16,020 bases of DNA from AC-32 sp046726435 (GCA_046726435.1 JBKPAM010000149.1:1-16020); one strand, 5' to 3'; positions 6,591 to 15,074 are shown, numbered from the stretch's first letter. A program made the numbers and translations. The notes: generated by a model from the letters alone, not told the origin.

Positions 6591-8852
6591 GTGAACATCG
6601 CAGCAAGGGCGGCGCGCTGGAGCGCCGCCCACTGGAAGACCGCCGCCTTCGGCTGGATCGTGCTCGCCGTCGCCGCGGTCGTCGCCGGCTCGCTGGCCGG
6701 GACGCACAAGCTCTCGGACGCGGAATCGTCGACGCGGGACAGCGCCCGCGCGCAGACGATCCTCGACCGGGCCGGCTTCGACCAGCCTGCCACCGAGAGC
6801 GTGCTGGTCCAATCGAAGAGCGTGACCGCGCAAAGCCCCGCCTTCCGGCGGACCGTCCGCGCGGTCGTCGCCGGGCTGAACGGCCGGCCGGAGGTCAGCG
6901 GCGTCCGCTCGCCGCTGACGGCCGGGCACGCCGGCCAGATCTCGAAGGACGGCCATTCTGCCCTCGTGCAGTTCGACCTACGCGGAGCGGCCGACGCCGC
7001 CGACTCGCGGGTGGCGCCCGTTCTCAGCGAGGTGAGGTGGCTGCAGCGCACCCACTCCGGGTTCACCATCGAGGAGTTCGGCCAGGCGAGCGGGCTGCAC
7101 GCGCTCAACGAGACGACGGGCAAGGACTTCTCGCGGGCCGAGCACCTGACCCTGCCGGTCACGTTCCTGATCCTGCTGTTCGCGTTCGGCGCCTTCGTGG
7201 CCGCGGGGGTGCCGGTCCTGCTCGCATTCTCCGCGGTGCTCGCCTCGGTCGGACTGTCGAGCCTCCTGAGCCACGTCGCCCACGCGTCGAGCGCGACCAG
7301 CTCCGTGATCCTGCTGATGGGGATGGCCGTCGGAGTGGACTACTCGCTCTTCTACCTCAAGCGTGAGCGGGAGGAGCGTTCACGCGGCACGGCCGGGCCA
7401 GAGGCGCTGCAGCGCGCGGCCGCGACCTCGGGCCAAGCGGTGCTGATCGCCGGGGCAACCGTCCTCGTCGCCATGGCGGGGATGCTCTTCACCGGCTCGA
7501 AGGTCTTCACCTCGGTCGGGGCCGGCGCGATGATCGTTGTGTTCGTTTCGATGATCGGGTCGCTGACCGTGCTCCCTGCCCTCCTCGGCAAGCTCGGGGA
7601 CCGGATCGAGCGCGGGTTGCTCGCGGTCATCGCTGCCGGGATCGGTCGCATCTGGCAGCCGCGGCCGATCGTCTGGCTCAGGGACCGACGGACACTGCTG
7701 CAGTGGCTCAAGGGCAACCGGACGGAGTCGCGAGCCTGGGGCATCGTGCTCCGGCCGGCAATGCGCTTCCCCGGCGCGGCGGTGATCGCGTCCGCGACCG
7801 TGCTCGTCGTCCTCGCGCTGCCGGCCTTCGGCATGCACACGAGCCTGCCGGGGCTCGCCGACCTTCCGAAGAGCGTGAAGATCGTCTCCACCTACGACAA
7901 GATCCAACGGGCCTTCCCCGGCTCGCAGGTGCCCGCCGAGGTGGTCGTCAAGAGCTCCGATGTGACCTCGCCCGAGGCGCGATCAGCGCTGGCCGACCTG
8001 AAGCGCCGCGCGCTCGCCACCGGCGTGATGGACACGCCGATCCATTCCTCGGTCAACCCCAACCACACCGTGGCGCGGGTCGAGATCCCGCTCGCGGGAA
8101 AGGGCGACGACGCGCGGTCGACCTCGGCGCTCGAGACGCTGCGTAACGACGTCGTCCCCGCGGCGCTCGGCCGGCTGCCCGGGACCGAGTACGCGGTTAC
8201 CGGCGAGACCGCCGGCAACGTCGACTTCAACCGGACCGTGAACTCGCGGGCGCCGCTCGTGTTCCTGTTCGTGCTCGGCGCCGCGTTCGTCTTGCTGCTG
8301 GTGACGTTCCGCTCGATCGTGATCCCGATCAAGGCGATCCTGCTCAACCTGCTGTCGGTCGGCGCAGCGTACGGCGTGCTCGTCTGGATCTTCCAGGAGG
8401 GGCACCTGGAGGGGATACTGAACTTCCACTCCGACGGCGCGGTCGCGTCGTGGGTGCCGCTCTTCCTCTTCCCCGTCCTGTTCGGATTGTCGATGGACTA
8501 CCACGTGTTCATCCTCAGCCGCGTCAAGGAGCTGGTCGACCGCGGCGTGCCGACCGAGGAGGCGGTGGAGCGGGGGATCCGCAGCACGGCGAGCACGGTC
8601 ACGAGCGCCGCCGCCGTGATGGTGGCGGTGTTCGCGGTGTTCGGCACCCTGCAGCAGATCGACATCAAGGAGATGGGCGTCGGGCTCGCGGTGGCGGTGT
8701 TCCTGGATGCAACCCTGATCCGGGCGGTGCTGCTGCCCGCGACCATGAAGCTGCTCGGCGACTGGAACTGGTACCTCCCGCGCTGGCTGGCGTGGCTGCC
8801 GGCGCGCCGAGCCGAGCGCGCACCTGGAATGGCGGCCCTTGAGCTTCGGTAG
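6591..8852 (+). CDS. MMPL-family (RND superfamily) transporter
   Basis: The 753-residue inner-membrane protein has the two-halved RND layout. TM1 is at about 18-36. An external domain (about 37-185) follows, then a helix bundle (about 186-335) with the GVDYSLF signature (Asp250-Tyr251). A cytoplasmic linker (about 336-385) leads to another TM near 395-412. A second external domain (about 415-550) is followed by a final bundle (about 553-735) with GLSMDYHVFILSR (Asp636-Tyr637). These paired Asp-Tyr motifs are the proton-relay residues of MMPL proteins. Substrates in the family are lipids, glycolipids or hydrophobic drugs, and the specificity here is unknown. The GTG at 6591 has AAGGGG 8-13 nt upstream. 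The last 14 bp overlap the sensor kinase gene, suggesting translational coupling and a role for the kinase in controlling export or sensing its substrate. Confidence 0.93.
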   Translation: MNIAARAARWSAAHWKTAAFGWIVLAVAAVVAGSLAGTHKLSDAESSTRDSARAQTILDRAGFDQPATESVLVQSKSVTAQSPAFRRTVRAVVAGLNGRPEVSGVRSPLTAGHAGQISKDGHSALVQFDLRGAADAADSRVAPVLSEVRWLQRTHSGFTIEEFGQASGLHALNETTGKDFSRAEHLTLPVTFLILLFAFGAFVAAGVPVLLAFSAVLASVGLSSLLSHVAHASSATSSVILLMGMAVGVDYSLFYLKREREERSRGTAGPEALQRAAATSGQAVLIAGATVLVAMAGMLFTGSKVFTSVGAGAMIVVFVSMIGSLTVLPALLGKLGDRIERGLLAVIAAGIGRIWQPRPIVWLRDRRTLLQWLKGNRTESRAWGIVLRPAMRFPGAAVIASATVLVVLALPAFGMHTSLPGLADLPKSVKIVSTYDKIQRAFPGSQVPAEVVVKSSDVTSPEARSALADLKRRALATGVMDTPIHSSVNPNHTVARVEIPLAGKGDDARSTSALETLRNDVVPAALGRLPGTEYAVTGETAGNVDFNRTVNSRAPLVFLFVLGAAFVLLLVTFRSIVIPIKAILLNLLSVGAAYGVLVWIFQEGHLEGILNFHSDGAVASWVPLFLFPVLFGLSMDYHVFILSRVKELVDRGVPTEEAVERGIRSTASTVTSAAAVMVAVFAVFGTLQQIDIKEMGVGLAVAVFLDATLIRAVLLPATMKLLGDWNWYLPRWLAWLPARRAERAPGMAALELR

Positions 8853-10444
8853 GTCGCTCCGGACGCTGGCGTTCCTGATCACGGCGGTGCCGATGGGCAT
8901 CCTCGGCGCCGCCGTGCTGCTCGTCGGCTGGACGCTCGCGCCGCTGCTGGCGATCACTCCGGCGGTCGTCCCCGTCCTGATCGGGTTCCGGGCGGCCGTC
9001 GGGTGGCTCGCCCGGGTCGAGGGCGTGCTGGTGCGGAGCCTGCTCGGCGTCCCGGTTCGCCCGCCGGCCGCCACGCCCGTCCGTCGAGCCGGTTACTGGG
9101 GCCGGGCGCTCGACATCGTCAGCGACGGGGCGTTCGGCCGGCAGCAGGCTTACCTGCTACTGCGGTTCGTGCTGGGCGGGGCGCTCGCGATCGTCGAGGT
9201 GGTGCTGTTCGCGACCGCGATCGGCGCCATGGCGATGCCGCTCTACTACCACTGGACCAATCCCGACGTGAACGGCTGGCACGTCGACACGATCTGGAAG
9301 GCGCTCCTCTACGTTCCGGCAGGGCTCGCGCTGCTCCTCTTCGCGGGCTTCCTGCTGCGCCCGATGGGAGCGCTCTCGCGAGGGCTGGCACGGAGGCTGC
9401 TGAGCGACCGGCCGGTGACCGCACCGTCGCCGGAGGAGATCCGGCGAAGCCGGCGCCGCGCCCTCGCCGTCCACGCAGGCGCCTACCTCGCCGTCAATCT
9501 GCTCCTGATCCTGATCTGGGGGGTCACCACTGCGGGGTACTTCTGGCCCGCCTGGACGCTGATCTGCCTCGGCCCCCCGCTCGCAATCCACGCGTGGGTC
9601 GAGCTGCTCGACGAACGCCCCGCCCTGCTCGGGCGCGGCACGACGCGGGCGCTGGCATCCACGTCGGCATCTACCTGAGCTTCTCGCTCTTCTTCGTCCT
9701 CGTCTGGGTCGCCGGCGGGATGGGCTACTTCTGGCCGGTCTGGCCGATCTGGGCCTGGGGCGCGGCCGTCCTGATCCACTTCTTCATCCAGCGCGGCCGA
9801 CGCGGTGAGCTGGAAGAGCGGATCGAGGAGCTCGAGACGACGCGCGCGGGTGCCGTGGACGTCCAGGACGACGAGCTTCGCCGGATCGAGCGCGACCTGC
9901 ACGACGGTGCTCAGGCCCGCCTGGTTGCGCTCGGGATGAACATCGGCCTGGCCGAGCAGAAGCTGGCGGCGGATCCGAAGGCGGCACGCGAGCTGCTCGC
10001 CGACGCGCAGCGGGGTGCGCGGGAGGCGCTCGAGGAGCTGCGCATCTCGCCCGCGGTATCCACCCGCCCGTGCTCACCGACCGCGGGCTCGAGGCTGCTG
10101 TGGCGACCCTCGCCGACCGCACCCCCTTGCGGGTCGAAGTCTCGGTCGCCCTCGTGAGCCGACCGCCGGCGAGCGTCGAGACCGCCGCCTACTTCGTCGT
10201 CTCCGAGGCCCTCGCAAACGCCTCCAAGCATTCCGGCGCGACCCGCGTCCAGATTGCGATCCACGCTCACAACGGCAGGCTCATGGTCGAAGTGAGCGAC
10301 GACGGCAAGGGCGGCGCCGACCCGGCGGGCGCAGGGCTGCGAGGGCTGGAGCGGCGAGTGCGGGCGCTCGACGGCACGTTCGAGCTGGCGAGCCCGGCCG
10401 GAGGCCCGACCACGCTGAGAGCGGAGCTGCCGTGCGGGTCGTGA
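8839..10444 (+). pseudogene. NarL-type sensor histidine kinase split by two single-base losses
   Basis: Three frames together encode about 535 residues. Part 1 (8839-9656, TTG start) begins SFGRSLRTLAFLITAVPMG, a 'putative sensor' membrane domain with several helices. It continues into a 2TM segment (RRALAVHAGAYLAVNLLLIL, GYFWPAWTL). At 9655-9657 one base is missing, and the protein continues one frame over with a second 2TM segment (IHVGIYLSFSLFFVLVWV, GYFWPVWPIW). A coiled linker follows, then the HisKA_3 phosphoacceptor box RRIERDLHDGAQARLVALG. Between 10043 and 10044 a G is missing; restoring it gives L-R-D-L-A-R-G-I-H-P-P-V-L-T-D-R-G-L. The ATPase N box (SEALANASKHSGA) and G box (VEVSDDGKGG, GLRGLERRV) follow. 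All catalytic motifs survive, so the damage is very recent or a consensus error. The 3' end overlaps the regulator start by 13 bp. As written, the first product would lack all kinase domains. Confidence 0.85.
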
Positions 10445-11100
10445 TCGCCGAGGACCTGGCGCTCCTCCGCGACGGGCTCGTGCGCCTCCTGCGCGACAAC
10501 GGCTTCGAGGTAGTCGCAGCCGTCCAGGACGGCCACGGCCTCGTGCGCGCGATCGCAGACGAGCGGCCGGAGATCGCGATCGTCGACATCCGCCTGCCGC
10601 CGACCTTCCGCGACGAGGGCCTCCGCGCCGCCCTGGAAGCGCGGAAGCACGTGCCCGAGACCGCGATCCTGATCGTCTCGCAGTACGTCGAGCACACGTA
10701 CGCGAACGAGCTGCTCTCCGACGGCCGCGAAGGGATCGGCTACCTGCTCAAGGACCGGATCATGGATGTCGACGAGTTCGTCGAGGCGGTGCGGCGGGTA
10801 GCCGGCGGTGGGACGGCGCTCGACCCGGAAGTCGTCTCGCAGCTGCTCTCGCGCCGGGCGAACGAGCGGCCGCTCGAGCGGCTGACTCCCCGCGAGCGCG
10901 AGGTGCTCGCCCTGATGGCCGAGGGCCGCTCCAACGCCGGGATCGCCCAGGAGCTCGTCCTGACCGTCGGCGCGGTCGAGAAGCACGTCGCGAACATCCT
11001 CCAGAAGCTGCGGATCCCGCCCTCCGAGAGCGACCACCGGCGCGTGCTGGCCGTGGTCACCTACCTGCGAGGCGAGGGCGAGCGCGCAGGCGAAGGCTGA
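10432..11100 (+). CDS. NarL/FixJ-type (LuxR HTH) response regulator
   Basis: The 222-residue protein has a receiver domain (1-120) with acidic pair E7-D8, phosphoacceptor D52 (IVDIRLPP), S83 (IVSQYVE) and K107 (YLLKDRI). The C-terminal LuxR-type helix-turn-helix (about 145-212) contains LTPREREVLALMAEG and VGAVEKHVANILQKL. The family's typical A-x-x-x-L-x-V/I-S-x-x-T-V-x-x-H motif is recognisable, with Val-Gly-Ala in place of Ser-x-x-Thr. The GTG start at 10432 lies inside the kinase gene, with GCGGAG 6-11 nt upstream, so the two would be translationally coupled. It is the expected partner of the broken kinase and may control the MMPL operon. If the kinase is truly dead it must be phosphorylated by another kinase or be inactive. 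Confidence 0.92.
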   Translation: MRVVIAEDLALLRDGLVRLLRDNGFEVVAAVQDGHGLVRAIADERPEIAIVDIRLPPTFRDEGLRAALEARKHVPETAILIVSQYVEHTYANELLSDGREGIGYLLKDRIMDVDEFVEAVRRVAGGGTALDPEVVSQLLSRRANERPLERLTPREREVLALMAEGRSNAGIAQELVLTVGAVEKHVANILQKLRIPPSESDHRRVLAVVTYLRGEGERAGEG

Positions 11101-11108
11101 GCTGCGAC

Positions 11109-11121
11109 TAGCCTTACGCGG
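11109..11121 (+). promoter_or_regulatory. Leaderless -10 of the lytic transglycosylase gene
   Basis: TAGCCT at 11109-11114 is followed by 7 nt and the ATG at 11122. No ribosome binding site is present. Spacing and sequence match the leaderless TANNNT promoters seen elsewhere in this window. The gene may be expressed apart from the upstream operon even though only 21 bp separate them. Confidence 0.5.
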
Positions 11122-11925
11122 ATGCTCGCGTTGCTGGGGGCCCTCGCTCTCTGGAGCGGGACGAGCGCACCGCCGGTAGGCGCGGCGATCCCGCGGGAGC
11201 CGGTGCAGCTCGCGGCTCGGATCGAGACGACGGAACGCGGCCTTGCGGACGCGATCGACCGGTGGCGTGCCTCCGGGAAGCCGCGACCGCCGCTCGAGGT
11301 GACGCTCTGGGCGCTCTACGAGCAGCGCATCTCGATCGTGCTCACCGCGCGGCGGCCGCTTGCCGACGCCGTCCTGCGACGACTGCCTCCGCGCTACGCC
11401 CGCTCGCTCCGCAGCGAGGTGCTGGCCAAGCGCGAGCTGGGACGGCTCTCGCGGCCCCGCCCGCTGCGCGCGTTCAGGACCGGCCCCGCCGAGCCGGCCG
11501 CCGACCTACGCCGTCACTACCTCGAGGCGCAGCGGCGCTTCCGCGTCGGCTGGAACGTGCTGGCGGCGGTCAACTACATCGAGTCGGCGTTCAACAAGCT
11601 CCGCAACGCAAGCACCGCGGGCGCGCAGGGGCCGATGCAGTTCATTCCCTCCACGTGGCGGGCCTACGGGCTCGGCGGCAACGTCCACGACCCACACGAC
11701 GCCGTCCTCGGCGCCGCGAACTACCTGCATGCGAGCGGCGCGCCGCACGACTACCGCAGGGCGCTCTACCGCTACAACCCCTCCTGGTCCTACGTCGACG
11801 CCGTGCTGCGGTACGCGAGGAGGATCCGTGACGACCCGCGCGCCTTCCTCGTCCTCTACAGCCGGCAGGTCTTCGTCCGCACGCCGCGAGGGCTGGTGCG
11901 GCTCACCGGACCGCGGTCGAAATAG
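11122..11925 (+). CDS. Secreted lytic transglycosylase (SLT domain)
   Basis: The 267-residue protein has a short signal peptide (about 1-22, LALLGALALWSGTSAPPVGA). A helical, basic middle region (25-125) precedes a C-terminal SLT-type domain (about 128-240). The catalytic Glu is E154 in AAVNYIESAFNK, followed by STAGAQGPMQF (164-174) and PSTWRAYG, the canonical G-x-x-G-x-x-Q-x motif region. The later ALYRYNPSWSYVDAVLRYA block is the conserved C-terminal part. The enzyme would cleave the MurNAc-GlcNAc bond of peptidoglycan, leaving 1,6-anhydroMurNAc, outside the membrane. The ATG at 11122 has a leaderless -10 upstream. It follows the MMPL-kinase-regulator cluster and converges with the FN3-like protein gene, with 13 bp between the stops. 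Confidence 0.88.
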   Translation: MLALLGALALWSGTSAPPVGAAIPREPVQLAARIETTERGLADAIDRWRASGKPRPPLEVTLWALYEQRISIVLTARRPLADAVLRRLPPRYARSLRSEVLAKRELGRLSRPRPLRAFRTGPAEPAADLRRHYLEAQRRFRVGWNVLAAVNYIESAFNKLRNASTAGAQGPMQFIPSTWRAYGLGGNVHDPHDAVLGAANYLHASGAPHDYRRALYRYNPSWSYVDAVLRYARRIRDDPRAFLVLYSRQVFVRTPRGLVRLTGPRSK

Positions 11926-11938
11926 CCTCCCCGCTGCG

Positions 11939-14830
11939 TCAGCGAACCTTGAGCGACCCGTAGGCCGGCTGGAAGCCAGACCTGGTCGCGCTCACGAGCA
12001 GCTTTCCGCGCTTCCTCGGGCGCACCTTGAAGGTGACCTTGCCTTTCGCGTTCGACCGCCTGGCCACCGGCCTCACGCCCGAGCCGCTGAGCCGCACCCG
12101 CACGCCGCTCAGGCGATGGCCCTTGCCGTCGTAGACCGACACGACCACGGTGCTCAGGTGCTTGCGCCGGGCGGCTCCCGCCACGGTCACCCGCAGCCGC
12201 GGCTGCATGCGGATCTGCTGGACCTGCGTCCAGTCGCCCTGGTTGCGGTCCTCGTCCACCCCGGCGACGCGCCAGTAGAACGGCCCGCCGGTTCCGTAGC
12301 TGAACTGCGTCATCGTCGGCGCGTAGCTCGTGTTGTCGGTCGTGACGCTGTCGATCGTGTGGCTGAAGTCAGGCGAGTCCGCGACCTGCACCCTGTAGTT
12401 CTTGACGCCGAGGCGAGCGTTCCAGCTGAGCAGGATGTGGTCCTTGTCGCTGTCGGTGTGCGCGTTCGCCGGCTCGCCGATCGTGCGGGTGAAGGTCTGC
12501 GTCGCCGAGAACGGGCCCGGAACCGACCCGGCCGTGTCGTTCGGGAACTCTGCCCTGACCCGCCAGTGCCAGACGCCGGTGCCGGTCATCTTGATGAAGG
12601 ACGCCGCGGGCGTGCGGATGCCGCTGAAGGCGCGGTGCATTCCGTCCGGCTGGTCGACCGAGATGTCGTACGACGAAGCGCCCTGGACCGGGCTCCACGC
12701 CCAGACGGGAAGCGCGTCGCCTCCGACCGGATTCCCCGCGCTCGGCACCGGTGCCGCGAGCTTCTTCTGGAAGGTGCCGGTGGCGGACCAGGTGAGGCCG
12801 GTCAGGTTCTCGTCGTCGGCACGGACGCGCCAGTAGACGACGGTGTCGGCCGGGTACGTCGTGTCGCTCGAGTACGAGGTCGCGTTGGTGACGACGTCGT
12901 CCAGCGGATTCCCGAAGGTCGGGTCGGTCGCGACCTGGAGCCGGTAGCGCCGCGCTCCCTCGGCCGGCGTCCAGCGGAAGGTGGGCTGGTCGTAGAAGAC
13001 CTGGACGCTCCCGGGCGAGAGCAGCGACGGAGGCAGCGAGCGCTTCTGGAAGTCGGCGGGAGCGGCCTGCAGGGGGTCGCCCTTCGCGAGGCTGCCGTTG
13101 AAGCTCTGGGCGGGCAGCACGGCCCAGTAGTACGAGGTCGTCTCGTCGGTGTACGTGCGCGCCGCAACCTGGGTCCGGGGCGCGTAGGCCGGCACGTGCG
13201 TGAACCCGTAGTCGACGATCGTGGTGAAGTTGGCGTCCTTCGAGACGAGCACGAAGTAGCTCTGCGCGCCGACGACCGGCGTCCACGTGAAGTACGGCGT
13301 CCGGCGGTTGAGGCTGCCGCGGACGGGCGTCAGGTAGTCGCCAGAGCAGAGGTTGCCGGAGTTGCATCCGGCCGAGCCGCCTGCCGGGAAGCCCGTCCAG
13401 TCGAACGCGGTGCCGCGGCCGGTCCCGTCGTCGAGGTACGTGTAGTCGCCGTAGACGTCCTCGCCCGCGGTGTCCCGGTCGCTCCGCGCCCGCACGCGCA
13501 CGCAGTACGAGCCGACCGCGAGGCTGACGTTCTCGTTCGCCACGGGCAGGCCGTCCGCGTACGGCTTGACCTGGTTCCAACCGTTGCCGAGCGGCGTCCA
13601 CGCCGGCACGGCGGTCGTCACGCGCCAGTGGTGGTCGATCGCCGGTGCGGTCCAGTTGCACATGCTCGCCTCGTAGGGAGCGACGTCCACCTGGTAGCTG
13701 GCCGCGCCCGGGACCGGGCTCCACGTCACCACGGGAACCTCCGTCTGATAGCCGGCGGTGCCGGGATCGAGGTCGGTGCCCGGGTCGGTCGCGTTGTCGC
13801 GTAGGTGGAGGTTCTTGATCGACGGGGCGATGGTCGGCGGGACGTTGTCGAACGTCTTCGTGAACGGCGTCCCGTAGTTCCAGACACCGGCGTTCCCGTC
13901 GGGGTCGAGCGCGCGCACCCGCCAGTAGTACGTGTTGTCGTGGAAGACCCTCGTCGGGGAGAGCGACGTCGCGATCGTCGTCCCCGAGCAGCAGACCTTC
14001 GAGCCCGGCGCGAAGTCGACGGACGAGTTGACCTCGACCTCGTAGCGCGCCGCCCCGGGAACCGGGTTCCAGGAGAAGCGCGGATCGTAGACCTCCGGGG
14101 CGGGGTTCTGATCCTCGAGATGGGTCGCCGTGGCCGAGGGCCAGAGCCAGTTGAAGGACGAGACGGTCGTGGGTACGCCGCGGTTCCCCGCGGCGTCGAC
14201 CGGCGTCACGCTCCAGAAGTACGAGCCCGGGGCGAGCGCCGCGGTGATCGCGGCCGAGGTCGCGGCGACGTTCGGCGGGCCCTTCGGGTCGTCCTGGTTG
14301 GCGTACTTGAGCACGAGCGAGCCCAGGCTGGGGTCGCTCGCAGCGGAGACGAGGTAGTGCGCCGCACCAGGGACCGCCGACCAGCTCAGCACGACCGGGT
14401 GAGCCGGGAAGCTCAGCGCAGCTCCCGCGGCGGGCGACTTCACCGCGGGCCGGAGGTTCCAGAGCTTGCGGAAGGGGCGCGGCTGCGTCCAGGCGGAGGT
14501 CTGGCCGACGGCGTTGGTCGCGCGGACACGCCACCAGTACGTGCCGTTCGGAATCGCCGTTTGCAGCGTTGCGCGCGTGTTGCGCGTGAAGAAGTCGTCC
14601 TTGCCGGTTCCGAGCACGGGTGAGTTCATGCCGGCGTCGGCGCTGATCTGGAACTCGTACTTGTCGGCGCCCTTGACCGGCGTCCAGGCGAAGGCGGGGA
14701 CGAGCTGGACGACGGCGCCTGAGGCGGGAGCGGTCTGGGCCGGGCGGCCTACCGCGCCTCGGGCGGGGCCTGCCGTGATGAACGCGATTGCGGCGAAGGC
14801 GGCGGCGAGGAGTTTGCGGTCAGCAGGCAT
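11939..14830 (-). CDS. Large secreted protein with eight FN3-like repeats
   Basis: The 963-residue protein starts MPADRKLLAAAFAAIAFITA, a signal peptide ending near residue 26. Eight repeats of about 80-145 residues follow. Each opens with a tryptophan strand of the form x-W-x-P-V-x-G-A-x-x-Y (W49, W150, W254, W370, W516, W620, W712, W803). Each has a partner strand Y-x-W-R-V-R-A or a variant (TYWWRVRATN at 97-106, YYWRVRALD at 301-309, VYWRVRADD at 665-673, WHWRVRAEF at 754-762, FYWRVAGVD at 851-859). This is a fibronectin type III-like beta-sandwich array. The C-terminus (about 879-963) is an Ig-like or carboxypeptidase-regulatory-like domain (VVVSVYDGKGHRLSGVRVRL). No enzyme motif, TM anchor or sorting signal is visible, so a cell-surface or matrix adhesive or structural role is inferred. 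The ATG at 14830 has only a weak ribosome binding site. A longer frame from 15034 would cross the mobile-element repeat and is unlikely. Confidence 0.85.
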   Translation of the reverse strand: MPADRKLLAAAFAAIAFITAGPARGAVGRPAQTAPASGAVVQLVPAFAWTPVKGADKYEFQISADAGMNSPVLGTGKDDFFTRNTRATLQTAIPNGTYWWRVRATNAVGQTSAWTQPRPFRKLWNLRPAVKSPAAGAALSFPAHPVVLSWSAVPGAAHYLVSAASDPSLGSLVLKYANQDDPKGPPNVAATSAAITAALAPGSYFWSVTPVDAAGNRGVPTTVSSFNWLWPSATATHLEDQNPAPEVYDPRFSWNPVPGAARYEVEVNSSVDFAPGSKVCCSGTTIATSLSPTRVFHDNTYYWRVRALDPDGNAGVWNYGTPFTKTFDNVPPTIAPSIKNLHLRDNATDPGTDLDPGTAGYQTEVPVVTWSPVPGAASYQVDVAPYEASMCNWTAPAIDHHWRVTTAVPAWTPLGNGWNQVKPYADGLPVANENVSLAVGSYCVRVRARSDRDTAGEDVYGDYTYLDDGTGRGTAFDWTGFPAGGSAGCNSGNLCSGDYLTPVRGSLNRRTPYFTWTPVVGAQSYFVLVSKDANFTTIVDYGFTHVPAYAPRTQVAARTYTDETTSYYWAVLPAQSFNGSLAKGDPLQAAPADFQKRSLPPSLLSPGSVQVFYDQPTFRWTPAEGARRYRLQVATDPTFGNPLDDVVTNATSYSSDTTYPADTVVYWRVRADDENLTGLTWSATGTFQKKLAAPVPSAGNPVGGDALPVWAWSPVQGASSYDISVDQPDGMHRAFSGIRTPAASFIKMTGTGVWHWRVRAEFPNDTAGSVPGPFSATQTFTRTIGEPANAHTDSDKDHILLSWNARLGVKNYRVQVADSPDFSHTIDSVTTDNTSYAPTMTQFSYGTGGPFYWRVAGVDEDRNQGDWTQVQQIRMQPRLRVTVAGAARRKHLSTVVVSVYDGKGHRLSGVRVRLSGSGVRPVARRSNAKGKVTFKVRPRKRGKLLVSATRSGFQPAYGSLKVR

Positions 14831-14944
14831 GGGGTCCGGTGGGACGAGCTCGGCCGCAGAGCTCGGAGGTCGTCCGTATATCTGGTGTGCACCATCGGGT
14901 GCACTCGCGCAGCGGTCATCCCTCGGGCGAGTGACTTTGCCCGG
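14831..14944 (-). promoter_or_regulatory. Upstream region of the FN3-like gene with nested palindromes
   Basis: Two inverted repeats are seen. GTGCACC (14887-14893) and GGTGCAC (14898-14904) have a 4-nt loop, and each arm contains the palindrome GTGCAC. CACTCGC (14902-14908) and GCGAGTG (14927-14933) enclose CCGAGGGATGACC (14926-14914 on the minus strand). The repeats overlap, so they could form alternative structures. A weak -10 such as TATACG lies on the minus strand near 14879-14874. The motif resembles one in the leader of the gene starting at 3007. Whether it acts as DNA operator or RNA leader is unknown. Confidence 0.35.
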
Positions 14945-14980
14945 CGCGCTTACCCCGGGGTCAGATCTTGCATTGACACA
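14945..14980 (+). repeat. Left inverted repeat of the RAYT element
   Basis: This is the left arm, with the perfect 20-bp core at 14953-14972. It also contains TTGACA (14973-14978), a consensus -35 hexamer absent from the right arm, though no matching -10 follows at 17 nt. Confidence 0.85.
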
Positions 14981-15062
14981 TCCCCGCCCGAAACCGCCCT
15001 GACAGGTGCGCCGAAATCGCAACAACCTCTCCACAGCAGACCGTCACCGGCCGTTCCTCGCC

Positions 15063-15074
15063 TAGCTTCACCGC
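15063..15074 (+). promoter_or_regulatory. Leaderless -10 of the transposase gene
   Basis: TAGCTT at 15063-15068 is followed by 6 nt and the ATC codon at 15075. Its form and spacing match the leaderless hexamers upstream of 1629, 1668 and 11122. The first three bases of the hexamer are also the in-frame TAG that limits how far upstream the transposase can begin. Confidence 0.45.

Noticed and set aside
3988..6606. Long minus-strand open frame opposite the Asp-box gene
   Set aside because: Its composition is Arg/Val/Gly-rich without any domain pattern. The plus-strand frame has a ribosome binding site, signal segment and Asp-box motifs. Long antisense frames are expected in GC-rich coding DNA.
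9640..9680. Programmed ribosomal frameshifting as explanation of the kinase break
   Set aside because: No slippery heptamer or obvious downstream pseudoknot is seen. Two separate breaks in the same gene make a programmed mechanism unlikely.
11926..11944. Hairpin terminator between the transglycosylase and FN3-like genes
   Set aside because: Only a 5-bp CGCTG/CAGCG repeat with a 3-nt loop is present, too short to call in this GC-rich sequence.
11360..13804. Long plus-strand open frame across the transglycosylase and opposite the FN3-like gene
   Set aside because: It is a low-complexity Arg/Ala translation crossing two well-supported genes. Both true genes show clear family motifs in their own frames.
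14973..15001. Sigma-70 promoter for the transposase using TTGACA in the left repeat
   Set aside because: The -35 match is perfect, but at 16-18 nt spacing only GC-rich sequence follows with no -10. The leaderless TAGCTT near the start is the better candidate.
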